Below, in pieces: positions 8,152-14,132 of a stretch of DNA of 14,132 nucleotides. Every line of letters begins with the position of its first letter. Position 1 is the first letter of the stretch. Source of the DNA: Acidobacteriota bacterium (lineage in GTDB: Bacteria; Acidobacteriota; Blastocatellia; Pyrinomonadales; Pyrinomonadaceae); assembly GCA_020853255.1 (NCBI GenBank), contig JADYZI010000038.1, positions 1-14,132 of the forward strand, written 5' to 3'. Below the pieces are notes generated by a model, which was given only the letters and a program-made list of their open reading frames with translations, did not search any database and was not told the origin of the DNA. The position numbers and the translations under genes are program-made.

Positions 8152-8331
8152 ATGGAGATGACACTAGAACTTGACGAAGATGTAGCGGCTGCCATTAAAG
8201 AGATTCTAGAAAATGAACCTGACAGATCGTTTGAACTGGTTGTCAACGAGTTGTTTCGAATCGGTCTTGCTAACGGTGGTATTGAAGATGAGAGGCAACG
8301 CGAGATTCAACCCTTTCCGGTCGAGAAATAG
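8152..8331 (+). CDS. Small ribbon-helix-helix, VapB-like antitoxin (orphan)
   Basis: A 59-residue protein. It starts with a short beta-strand segment, MTLELDEDVAAAIKEILE, and continues with a helix and the phrase RSFELVVNELFRIGL. This is the strand-helix-helix pattern of MetJ/Arc-type DNA-binding antitoxins in which VVNELLRxGL is typical. The C-terminus ends in QPFPVEK, resembling the PFxV toxin-binding tail start of VapB proteins, but it is shorter than usual, so the tail may be truncated. The ATG has a strong Shine-Dalgarno and lies 29 bp after the oxidoreductase stop, so it may be read through from that transcript. No VapC/PIN toxin follows: 8332-8429 holds no recognisable gene. The toxin partner is therefore missing, or the gene is an orphan regulator. 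Confidence 0.7.
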   Translation: MEMTLELDEDVAAAIKEILENEPDRSFELVVNELFRIGLANGGIEDERQREIQPFPVEK

Positions 8332-8429
8332 TTGCGGCAGGCAAAAAACCATAGCTATCACCGACCCGCGATTTCAGGCGCTTTCCGGGACTACAGCTTT
8401 CGAATCCTAACGCAAAAGCATAACGGCAG

Positions 8430-8551
8430 CGATTACGTGGGGTGAAGCCAACGACCCGCTAGTTTAGGGTAGAAAGACCACTTGATAAGAAAGGCGATGT
8501 TTCACCCTCAAGTCCAATTGCAAATACGCTTGTCCGCTATTTTCAAATACG
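8430..8551 (-). repeat. Cassette-associated repeat, copy A
   Basis: This copy lies directly after the stop of the DUF5615 pseudogene (read on -). Its core 8473-8518 matches copy B core 8973-9018 at 39 of 46 positions, at an offset of exactly 500 bp. Both copies end, on the cassette-boundary side, with CGATTAC (8430-8436 here). It also holds an internal inverted repeat, GGGTGAA (8440-8446) against TTCACCC (8501-8507), with GCC/GGC extending it beyond a bulge. Confidence 0.6.
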
Positions 8552-8556
8552 TCCTA

Positions 8557-8895
8557 TTAGAAAAGAGTCAAGATTCCCGAATTCAAGTCGGCTTTGAGAT
8601 CTTCGATCTGAGAGTTGTAGTCGCGCAAGATTCTTTCGATATCGTTTGACGAGCAGTTTCCGCGACGGATCCATACGATCTTTGGCGGAAACCACCGAAG
8701 CACGCTCAAGCCTGCAAAGTCAGCGTCTTTCGTTATGACGATAAAGCCGTTTTGCTAGGCATGTTCCGAAACAACCGAGTCGTTGGCTTCGCCAAGCCCA
8801 AGCAGATCCAAATGGTCGGAGTTCGGATACAAGTCCGCAAGCCGCTTGATAAGTTTAGGCGACAAGTTCTGGTCAAACAGCAACTCTGCGCTCAT
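8557..8895 (-). pseudogene. DUF5615 (Mut7-C/PIN-like) toxin gene with an in-frame amber stop
   Basis: Read on the minus strand from the ATG at 8895, the frame gives a complete DUF5615-family protein of about 112 residues except for one TAG codon. The N-terminal MSAELLFDQNLSPKLIKRL matches the family start. The part after the amber contains NGFIVITKDADFAGLSVL, then PPKIVWIRRGNCSSNDIERIL, the family's conserved acidic and RGN-C motifs, and ends at TAA (8559-8557). The amber (8757-8755) falls after SVVSEHA, where relatives carry Lys, Arg or Gln; one base change such as AAG or CAG to TAG explains it. DUF5615 proteins are usually the toxin of DUF433-DUF5615 pairs. Here a DUF433 remnant overlaps its start by ATGA. 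Because the amber cuts before the conserved KDADF, the toxin is probably inactive unless the stop is suppressed; a sequencing error is also possible. Confidence 0.85.
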
Positions 8896-8951
8896 GGCTG
8901 AACCACCAGCAAATTTTTCTCGCGGTCAGCGGCATAAACTAAACAAACCGA
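8892..8951 (-). pseudogene. DUF433 antitoxin remnant (C-terminal 19 residues only)
   Basis: Upstream of the DUF5615 start, in the translationally coupled frame, the minus strand reads SVCLVYAADREKNLLVVQP followed by TGA, with the TGA and the toxin ATG sharing ATGA. The phrase (A)CLxYAADRE is the usual C-terminus of DUF433 proteins, whose full length is about 75 residues. In frame just before it is TAA (8954-8952), and the recognisable homology ends at the edge of repeat copy B. The gene is therefore a 3' stump left by rearrangement, not a short functional gene. Confidence 0.65.
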
Positions 8952-9050
8952 TTACACGCAACTCCGAGTTAAAAAGACCCGTTGATAAGAAAGTCGCTGT
9001 TTCGGCCTCACGTCCAATAACTTGTTCGGTGCGCGTTAATTTTCAACACG
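8949..9050 (-). repeat. Cassette-associated repeat, copy B, with attC-like imperfect stem
   Basis: This copy follows, and overlaps by 15 bp, the end of the 158-aa minus-strand gene and abuts the DUF433 stump. Its core 8973-9018 is 85% identical to copy A. Its ends pair: 8951-8967 and 9026-9040 form an imperfect inverted repeat (ATTA, CGCA and CCGA blocks pair, with a 3-base bulge on one side), spanning 90 bp. That resembles the size and bulged form of integron attC sites, but no GTTRRRY/RYYYAAC core is present. A partial third edge, with CGATTA (9525-9530) and CTCCGA (9541-9546), lies just upstream of the 158-aa gene. Confidence 0.6.
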
Positions 9051-9512
9051 CCGTTTGATAACTTTCGGACTTGTCGTTTCACCACGCCATAACGCAACCT
9101 TGTAGTTGTCGTCCCCGTCTAAGCCGTCTTCGTTCAAAGAGTAAAGTTCGCCATAAAAAATTCGCGCCTGATAAACTCCGGGTTCAACCGAAATACGATC
9201 CGCATCAGGAAAGTAATCTGTGCAGCCAGCGACAACAATCTTTCCCGAAGGAACGTCAATGCTACATTCGGTTATGTGATGCCACGAAGTCAAATCTTCT
9301 TGCGGTTCGCCGTCGTGAATCTCGATAGTAACGGGAACATCCATATCGCGCCGCACTGTGCCAACGCCGATAGTTCCGGGCGCAAGAGCCAGTAAATCTT
9401 GTGTCGCTTGCTCAGTCCAACTATCAGACAAATCGCCATCGGCTTCTTCGTCCTGCAAATAAAATTGGTGATAATCGGCGAAAAGTTCAAACTCGTATTT
9501 TTCTTTCAGCAT
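9036..9512 (-). CDS. Uncharacterised 158-aa protein (possibly ComJ-like), cassette-borne
   Basis: A complete, acidic, predicted cytoplasmic protein with no signal peptide or membrane segment. Visible features are FADYHQFYLQDEE (10-22), SWTEQATQDLLALAPGTIGVG (31-51), a strand-rich middle (DVPVTIEIHDG, 58-68), CSIDVPSGKIVVAGCTDYFPD (83-103) and PGVYQARIFYGEL (111-123), followed by an acidic DEDG-type loop. The all-beta look and the YHQF, WT-x-A and P-x-x-YQ landmarks recall ComJ, the inhibitor of the DNA-entry nuclease NucA. This resemblance is from memory and weak, so a function is not assigned. I take the ATG at 9512 because no longer frame exists nearby; no Shine-Dalgarno is seen. It is flanked by repeat edges on both sides (9525-9550 and copy B), and its position next to a toxin-antitoxin remnant suggests a mobile accessory gene. 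Confidence 0.75.
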   Translation of the reverse strand: MLKEKYEFELFADYHQFYLQDEEADGDLSDSWTEQATQDLLALAPGTIGVGTVRRDMDVPVTIEIHDGEPQEDLTSWHHITECSIDVPSGKIVVAGCTDYFPDADRISVEPGVYQARIFYGELYSLNEDGLDGDDNYKVALWRGETTSPKVIKRRVEN

Positions 9513-9560
9513 AGACGACGATTGCGATTAAACCACGAAGCTCCGAACTACTTATTAATA

Positions 9561-9585
9561 CTGAGCGTCGTTCATAAACGCTCAG
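9561..9585 (-). terminator. Hairpin at the end of the asparaginase gene (possible terminator)
   Basis: CTGAGCG (9561-9567) and CGCTCAG (9579-9585) form a perfect 7-bp stem around an 11-nt loop, extendable by one A-T pair at each end. The asparaginase stop codon (9584-9582) lies inside the stem. Read on -, it is followed by TATTAATAAG, which is AT-rich but lacks a clean T run, so intrinsic termination would be weak. Confidence 0.4.
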
Positions 9586-10613
9586 TTCTGTTTATTATCA
9601 ACGATTCCGAGAGGCGATGCTTCGGTACGGCCGACTGTGTCGCCGCGGCGGTTTTTGATCGGCATTGGCGACACGTCGGTTAGGTCATGATCGGACAAAA
9701 TCCCAAGCCGCCGCAGGAGTTCGACGGCAACGACGGGACGGGCGCGTTTGTCGTCGCCGTCTTCTATTTTTAGAGCGATGCCGAGGCCGGCTGGGTATTT
9801 TTCGGATGGGAGAACGCCGCAGAGCCAAACACCGTCGGCTCCGACCTTTGAGAGAACGCGGCCCGGCGCGGCCTGCATTATCATTGTGTCGAGGCGCTCG
9901 GTGCCGCCGATGAGTTCCGGAAATCGCGTCATTGCATCAACGATCCGCCGGCAGGCTGCCTGCGTGTTTTCATCGAATTTCGCCGGTGCGACCAGATTGA
10001 CAAAGCTTCGCGCCATCGCCGATATTGGCATCGCAAAGTTCGGTGCCGCGCAGCCGTCAATGGCAAGGGCGATCTCGGTCTCAGGCAGTTCCGCAAGATC
10101 CGCGACCGTTTTCAAGATCACCCGCTGGACCGGATGGCCAATAGCGTCATAGGCCGCGAGGTCGGCGTCAAGATACTTTGCAAGCGCAAGCATCGCCGCG
10201 TGTTTGCCGGAACAGTTGTTGTGAAATTGCGTCGGATGCTCGCCGGCCCGAAGCATTCGTTCGGCCTCCTTTTCGGCGAATGGAAGATGCGTGCCGCAGC
10301 GAAGATGTGCTTCGGTCAAACCGATGCGCTCAAGCATCAATTGTGCGATGCGCACATGCCGCGCTTCACCTGAATGCGAGGCACATGCAAGAGCGATCTC
10401 TTCGTCAGAAAACCCGAACTCGTCCGCCGCTCCGCTGGTAATGAACGGCATCGCCTGAAACGGTTTTGCCGCCGAGCGCAGGAACGTGACCGTCTCTGGA
10501 TCGCCGGCCGACGCGACCGTGTCACCATGGCCATCGATCACGATCAAATGGCCGCGATGGACCGATTCGACCGTTTCGCCGCGAACTACATTGACTAATA
10601 TCTCAGCTGGCAT
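9582..10613 (-). CDS. L-asparaginase, class 3 / Rhizobium etli type (Asparaginase_II family)
   Basis: A 343-residue cytoplasmic enzyme predicted to hydrolyse L-asparagine to aspartate and ammonia. It belongs to the serine-lysine (ReAV-like, PF06089) family and not to the threonine-dependent E. coli AnsA/AnsB or plant types. Catalytic landmarks line up with the R. etli enzyme at an offset of one. Ser47-x2-Lys50 lies in FLRSAAKP and Ser79 in ACASHSGE. The metal-binding trio is Cys134 and Lys137 in NNCSGKHAAM plus Cys188 in IDGCAAPNF. A further conserved Lys256 lies in SKVGADGV. The length equals that of close relatives (about 330-370). The ATG at 10613 starts the protein at the usual EILVNVVRG strand; no Shine-Dalgarno is seen. 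It lies 135 bp downstream of recN on the same strand with a palindromic repeat between them, so it is probably transcribed separately or by read-through. A hairpin sits at its 3' end. Confidence 0.92.
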   Translation of the reverse strand: MPAEILVNVVRGETVESVHRGHLIVIDGHGDTVASAGDPETVTFLRSAAKPFQAMPFITSGAADEFGFSDEEIALACASHSGEARHVRIAQLMLERIGLTEAHLRCGTHLPFAEKEAERMLRAGEHPTQFHNNCSGKHAAMLALAKYLDADLAAYDAIGHPVQRVILKTVADLAELPETEIALAIDGCAAPNFAMPISAMARSFVNLVAPAKFDENTQAACRRIVDAMTRFPELIGGTERLDTMIMQAAPGRVLSKVGADGVWLCGVLPSEKYPAGLGIALKIEDGDDKRARPVVAVELLRRLGILSDHDLTDVSPMPIKNRRGDTVGRTEASPLGIVDNKQN

Positions 10614-10636
10614 AGTTTGAAGATAAGGAAGAATTT

Positions 10637-10740
10637 TTGCCGCGGATCAGCGCCGATGACGCGGATTTACTAATCGGACAGATCTAAGTACCGAGAATAT
10701 CATGGCTCATATCCGTGCTATCCGCGCAGATCCGCGGCAA
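10637..10740. repeat. 104-bp palindrome built of ~10-bp GCGGAT units
   Basis: Arms 10637-10666 and 10711-10740 are inverted repeats with 25 of 30 matches and share TTGCCGCGGATC at the ends. Within each arm the motif CGCGGAT (or CGCCGAT / ATCCGCG / ATCCGTG) recurs every 10 bp, about one helical turn. It fills most of the recN-asparaginase gap. Such GCGGAT-type palindromes are known as dispersed intergenic repeats in several bacterial phyla. A role in transcript stability or as a protein binding array is possible but not shown. Confidence 0.75.
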
Positions 10741-10748
10741 GACCTATC

Positions 10749-12440
10749 CTATCCGGCAATCATTTCGCGTGCGTTTTCTCTCGCCGCGTTGGTTATCTTT
10801 TCGCCGGCGAGCATACGGGCTATTTCTTCGATGCGCTCGTTCGGGCCGAGCTCGCGGACCGTAATATTGGTCCGGTCCTTTTTCATCATCTTTTCGATGA
10901 CAAAGTGCTTATCTGCCTTTGAGGCGACCTGGGGCTGGTGCGTAACGCACAAGACCTGTTGGCTTGCCGAAAGAGCCTTCAACTTTGCGCCGACCGCCTC
11001 AGCCACACGGCCGCCGATGCCCGCATCTATCTCGTCAAAAACGGTCGCAGTTTCAGAGCCGTTGCGTCCGGCGGTCGTTTTCAGGATCAGCATCAGCCGC
11101 GAGGCCTCGCCGCCGGATGCAACGCGGGCAAGCGGCTTTGGAGCCTCGCCCGGATTCGCGGAAAAGTAAAATTCGATCTTGTCGAACCCGTTCGCGGAAA
11201 AGCCGGCGAAACCTTCTTCGTCCATCGCTGCCGGCGCCTGGACCCGCACTTCAAATCTCGCCTTCTCGAGCGCGACGGCCTTAAGATCCTCTTCAACCGC
11301 CTTTGCGTATTTTGCCGCCGCCGCTACGCGTTTGTTGTGGAGTTTAGCCGCCGTCGCGACATAATCGCTTCGCCTTGCCGCCAACTCGGCCCGGAGCTCT
11401 TTCTCACGCAGCTCTGATGTTTCTATTTTCTCAAGCCGCTGCTGCGAATCTTTCAAATGCTCGAGCACACTTTCGATCGACCCGCCGTATTTTCGGGTAA
11501 GGCGTGAAATTTCAGCAAGCCGGCCCTCGATCTCCTCAAGCCGTTTGGGCGAAAATTCAAGATGTGAACCAAAATCGCGCGTCGTGACCGCAAGGTCTTC
11601 GATAACCGCAAGTGCCGTTTGCAGGCTTTCGAGATAATCGCCAAACCTTGGGTCGAAACTGGCGAGCTCCTCGATCTTTCTGGATGCCTTTTCCAACGTC
11701 GCTACGGTCGAACTCTCTTCCTCATATAACAGCGAATATGCGTCGCCGCTAAGAGCGGAAAGCTTTTCGACGTTATTCAGCCGCCGTTTCTCTTCTGTCA
11801 TTTCCGCATCCTCACCGGAACGAAGCGCGGCAGCTTCTATCTCATGCAGTTGAAACCGCAAAAGGTCGAGCAGCTGTAGTTTTTCCGCATCGCTTGCCCG
11901 CAATGACGCAAGTTCTTTCCGCGTCTCTTCCAGCCGCCAATATGCCTCGGCCGTTGCCCGAAGTTCCTTGTCGACGCCGGCAAAATTGTCGAGCATTTCC
12001 GTGTGGCTGGCGGTTTCAAACAGCGTCGAATGCTCTCCCTGGCCGTGAATGGCAACAAGGAACGGGCCGATGAGCTTTAATACCGCCTGCGTTGCAAGCT
12101 GGCCATTGATAAAAATGCGGTTCTTTCCTGATAGGGAAAGCTCCCGGCGGACGATAAGCTCGACAATGTCACCACCATCTAATTCAATCCCAAACGAATC
12201 TGTTATCTCACGCAGCCTTGCGCTTGCGCGGACCGAAAAAAGCCCTTCGATCTGTGCACTTTCGCGACCGGCCTTTATCAGGTCCGACGAAACACGGCCG
12301 CCTGTCAGCGTGCCGAGGCTATCGACGATGATCGATTTGCCTGAACCAGTTTCACCGGTGAGCAGGTTCAGGCCGTCGCCGAACTCGATCTCGATCTCGT
12401 CGATCAACGCGATGTTTTTGACTTTGAGAAATTCGAGCAC
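10749..12440 (-). CDS. recN: DNA repair protein RecN
   Basis: An SMC-like ATPase that acts early in double-strand break repair and end tethering with RecA, in the cytoplasm on DNA. With the GTG start at 12440 it has 563 residues, the normal RecN length (about 550-570). Walker A GETGSGKS is at 29-36. Long coiled coils flank the centre (about 160-230 and 290-400). The ABC signature ASGGEASR is at 441-448, Walker B TVFDEIDAGIGG at 466-477, and the H-loop VTHQPQVA at 499-506. The GTG is preferred because the protein then starts at the conserved LEFLKVKNIALIDE strand. An in-frame ATG at 12476 adds 12 unconserved residues inside the upstream gene. The GTG shares its first base with the TAG stop of the M14 peptidase gene, so the two are likely translationally coupled. 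No weak or missing catalytic motif is seen. Confidence 0.95.
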   Translation of the reverse strand: MLEFLKVKNIALIDEIEIEFGDGLNLLTGETGSGKSIIVDSLGTLTGGRVSSDLIKAGRESAQIEGLFSVRASARLREITDSFGIELDGGDIVELIVRRELSLSGKNRIFINGQLATQAVLKLIGPFLVAIHGQGEHSTLFETASHTEMLDNFAGVDKELRATAEAYWRLEETRKELASLRASDAEKLQLLDLLRFQLHEIEAAALRSGEDAEMTEEKRRLNNVEKLSALSGDAYSLLYEEESSTVATLEKASRKIEELASFDPRFGDYLESLQTALAVIEDLAVTTRDFGSHLEFSPKRLEEIEGRLAEISRLTRKYGGSIESVLEHLKDSQQRLEKIETSELREKELRAELAARRSDYVATAAKLHNKRVAAAAKYAKAVEEDLKAVALEKARFEVRVQAPAAMDEEGFAGFSANGFDKIEFYFSANPGEAPKPLARVASGGEASRLMLILKTTAGRNGSETATVFDEIDAGIGGRVAEAVGAKLKALSASQQVLCVTHQPQVASKADKHFVIEKMMKKDRTNITVRELGPNERIEEIARMLAGEKITNAARENAREMIAG

Positions 12441-13771
12441 TATTTCTTTGGAACCACGCCGTCGCCCTTGATCCACTGGCCGAGCGAAAAGATCGCATCG
12501 GGCGGGAACTTACCTTCAAGGTCGGCCGCGGTCCAGTCGATCTGGCGGTCTTTCTTATAGAACAGTATCTCGCCAAATTTGCCCGCTGACAAAGGCTGAA
12601 ATCTGCCAACGGCATAAAAATTCCGCGCGTCGTATTCTTCAAGGCCAAAAACGGCCGATAGATCACCGATCCGGCGGATTATTGCCGGTGCCGCAAATTC
12701 CGCGCGGCGGCGTTCGGTGTTGGCTCCAATATCGCCGATCAGCAATTTGACGCTCTCGGTCCCGTTTTCGTTGGTGCTGACCAGCGGCATGGTCGCATTG
12801 CGAAAGATAAAGTTCATCAGCTTGCCGGAGGCGTTGTTTGGCAGCGAAAGGTATTCCGCCGGGCCAAAACCCTGCTCACTGCCATCGGCCAATGACCTTA
12901 ATGCCGTTCCGATGGCGATAAAGTTCATCTTTACCAAAAACATCTCTGACTTGCCGTAAAGTGCGCCGGTTTCGATCAGGATGACCGGCGTGCCCCACGC
13001 TGAAAAATTGTCGCCGAACGCCGTTGCGGTGAACTCATCTTCATAGCGGCCGATATGGCCCGGGATATAGGGCTCGATGGCCTTGACCATCGCCGAAGCC
13101 AGGCGCTTGTTGCGCTTGTGGCCTTCGCTGGCTGTCTTCTGTGCGTCGCCGTATACGACCAGGAATGAGATGGCCGCCTGCTTGTTCGTTGGTCCCGCGG
13201 TTGTCAAAGCGTTCTGATTGTGGAGGTTAAAGCCAACGTTTGGCGACCATTCGCTGCGTAGCTTCTTGAGCAGCCTTGCCTCCGGCGATTTGAGATTCAA
13301 AGCGTCGCGGTTTATATCAAGCCCTTGCGAATTACGGCGTATGTACTGGTCGGCACCGTCCGGATTCAGCATCGGGACCGCACGAATGGTCAAGGTATTC
13401 TCGATCCTTTTGACCCATTCTTTATCACGGTTTCGCTGCAGAACAGCGAACAGGTCGATCAGTGCCGACGTCGCCGTCGGTTCGTCGCCGTGCATCTGCG
13501 ACCATAGAAAGACCTTCAACGGCCCTTTGCCGAATTCAAGCTGGTAAATGTCGCGGTTCTCTCCGCTCTGTCCGACCTTGGCCGCTCTAACACCAGAGCC
13601 TTTCAACCCGTCGATATACGCTGCCAGGTCGGAATGCCTTACGTTCGAGGGCAAGATATTGGTGACGTGCTCGCTTTCCCAAAGGTCAGCAAGCTCTGCG
13701 GGGTTTTGTGCAGCGGCCATGATCACGGACAGAGTAATGATTATAAGGGAGACAAAGACATGTTTGGGCAT
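12440..13771 (-). CDS. Secreted M14-family zinc carboxypeptidase
   Basis: A 443-residue exported metallopeptidase. The N-terminus (MPKHVFVSLIIITLSVIMAAAQ) is a Sec signal peptide with likely cleavage near residue 21-22, so it acts in the periplasm or outside. The catalytic domain carries the M14 zinc site His94-x2-Glu97 (in QMHGDEPT) and His184 (in FNLHNQ). Substrate-binding NPDG is at 136-139 and the Asn154-Arg155 pair in DINRD. The general base is Glu267 in VILIETGA. All needed residues are present, so it should be active, removing C-terminal residues from peptides; the exact substrate is not predictable. Residues from about 310 on form an extra C-terminal region I do not recognise. ATG 13771 is chosen because it gives the signal peptide. 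It lies 83 bp downstream of the debranching enzyme gene and overlaps recN by one base at its stop. Confidence 0.9.
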   Translation of the reverse strand: MPKHVFVSLIIITLSVIMAAAQNPAELADLWESEHVTNILPSNVRHSDLAAYIDGLKGSGVRAAKVGQSGENRDIYQLEFGKGPLKVFLWSQMHGDEPTATSALIDLFAVLQRNRDKEWVKRIENTLTIRAVPMLNPDGADQYIRRNSQGLDINRDALNLKSPEARLLKKLRSEWSPNVGFNLHNQNALTTAGPTNKQAAISFLVVYGDAQKTASEGHKRNKRLASAMVKAIEPYIPGHIGRYEDEFTATAFGDNFSAWGTPVILIETGALYGKSEMFLVKMNFIAIGTALRSLADGSEQGFGPAEYLSLPNNASGKLMNFIFRNATMPLVSTNENGTESVKLLIGDIGANTERRRAEFAAPAIIRRIGDLSAVFGLEEYDARNFYAVGRFQPLSAGKFGEILFYKKDRQIDWTAADLEGKFPPDAIFSLGQWIKGDGVVPKK

Positions 13772-13825
13772 ATAGTCCTAAGATATTCGCAATCGCGTTT
13801 ATCTTCAAATAATCCGTTCGTCAAG

Positions 13826-13865
13826 CTCTGATCTCAGATCTCGAATTTCAAATCTCAAATCTCAG
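13826..13865. repeat. Degenerate tandem repeat of AATCTCA/GATCTCA units
   Basis: About 40 bp of short units close to (A/G)ATCTCA, with variants such as GATCTCG and AATTTCA, lies between the debranching enzyme and M14 genes. The left-most units lie just upstream of the M14 gene. The right-most units run into the coding end of the debranching enzyme gene and provide its last Glu-Ile codons and stop. Confidence 0.55.
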
Positions 13866-14132
13866 GTCCGCCGCTTAATACCCTCAACACCTCAGCCACA
13901 CTCCATGCCTGTGCAAAGCACCCGCGTGGTTTATGCGGCGGGTCGCCGTCAAATATCTCTGAGATCTGCCCCAACCCGGCCTCAGAAAGATGTGATCGGA
14001 AGCCTGAGAGCATTTGATCGACCCGCTTTTCCGTCGCCGGGCCTTGTCCATTCACCTTGCGGTACGCATCGATAAATGCACCGATCAGCCATGCCCAAAC
14101 CGTCCCCTGATGATATGCCGAATCGCGTTCCA
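13855..14132 (-). CDS. Glycogen debranching enzyme C-terminus (amylo-alpha-1,6-glucosidase, GDE_C), partial
   Basis: The frame is open to the right window edge, so only the C-terminal 91 residues are seen. They match the (alpha/alpha)6-barrel of the GDE_C/GH133 amylo-alpha-1,6-glucosidases. [14 protein letters not shown] (residues 6-19 of the visible part) is followed by [18 protein letters not shown], whose Glu is a conserved active-site acid, and then [13 protein letters not shown]. The enzyme removes alpha-1,6-linked glucose branches during glycogen breakdown in the cytoplasm. An internal GTG at 14055 is not a start, because the family motifs continue upstream of it. The last residues (GPEI) and TGA fall in a degenerate tandem repeat, so the natural C-terminus may have been altered slightly. 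It lies upstream of the M14 peptidase gene on the same strand. Confidence 0.9.
   Translation of the reverse strand, partial: ERDSAYHQGTVWAWLIGAFIDAYRKVNGQGPATEKRVDQMLSGFRSHLSEAGLGQISEIFDGDPPHKPRGCFAQAWSVAEVLRVLSGGPEI

Noticed and set aside
8213..8410. 65-residue + frame overlapping the small RHH gene
   Set aside because: It is out of frame with the RHH gene that has a strong Shine-Dalgarno, and it shows no recognisable protein features.
8332..8429. VapC/PIN toxin gene downstream of the RHH antitoxin
   Set aside because: The frames I translated on both strands are short and lack PIN motifs.
8949..9050. Classical integron attC site
   Set aside because: Size and bulged stem fit, but the GTTRRRY and RYYYAAC core sequences are missing and no integrase gene is present in the window.
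8430..9050. CRISPR array
   Set aside because: There are only two imperfect long repeats with genes between them, no regular spacers and no cas genes.
8783..9058. 91-residue + frame across the DUF5615/repeat region
   Set aside because: It is antisense to the DUF5615 pseudogene and repeat B; its composition is that of a shadow frame.
12441..12476. ATG at 12476 as the recN start
   Set aside because: It adds 12 residues lying inside the peptidase coding end; the conserved RecN N-terminus begins at the GTG at 12440.

Overview
The window looks like a piece of a moderately GC-rich, Gram-negative-type bacterial chromosome. The gene mix (a Wzz/Wzc-type autokinase, a very large fused flavoprotein, a secreted M14 peptidase, a class-3 asparaginase, RecN, a glycogen debranching enzyme) and the abundant palindromic repeats fit Acidobacteriota of the Blastocatellia/Pyrinomonadaceae kind. 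That placement is a judgement from protein character; no rRNA or marker search was possible.

Layout. Left (1-3889), envelope and exopolysaccharide: the 3' part of a membrane PH-domain (bPH2) protein, then rmlD (dTDP-rhamnose synthesis), convergent with zero spacing on a Wzz-fused bacterial tyrosine kinase for polysaccharide export. A 330-bp divergent intergenic region carries an extended -10 promoter facing each way. Middle (4220-8122): one giant gene for a 1300-residue flavin/iron-sulfur oxidoreductase. It joins a GltD/NfnB-like half to a PyrK/NfnA-like half behind an unrecognised N-terminal domain of about 300 residues. The linker between the halves is interrupted, in frame, by a 173-bp terminal-inverted-repeat palindromic element.

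Accessory island (about 8123-9560): an orphan ribbon-helix-helix antitoxin-like gene on +, then on - a cassette-like series. It holds an uncharacterised 158-aa gene, a repeat, a DUF433 antitoxin remnant joined by ATGA overlap to a DUF5615 toxin gene killed by one amber codon, and a second copy of the repeat. The two repeat cores are exactly 500 bp apart, and the DUF433 remnant stops being recognisable at the edge of one of them. This suggests modular gene exchange, though the repeats lack a standard integron attC core and no recombinase is visible.

Right (9582-14132), all on -: in transcription order, the C-terminus of a glycogen debranching enzyme, a secreted M14 zinc carboxypeptidase overlapping recN by one base, a 104-bp palindrome built of ~10-bp GCGGAT units, and a Rhizobium-type (class 3) L-asparaginase ending in a hairpin. 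These look like ordinary core genes. The unusual features are the repeats, the fused oxidoreductase and the decaying toxin-antitoxin cassette.
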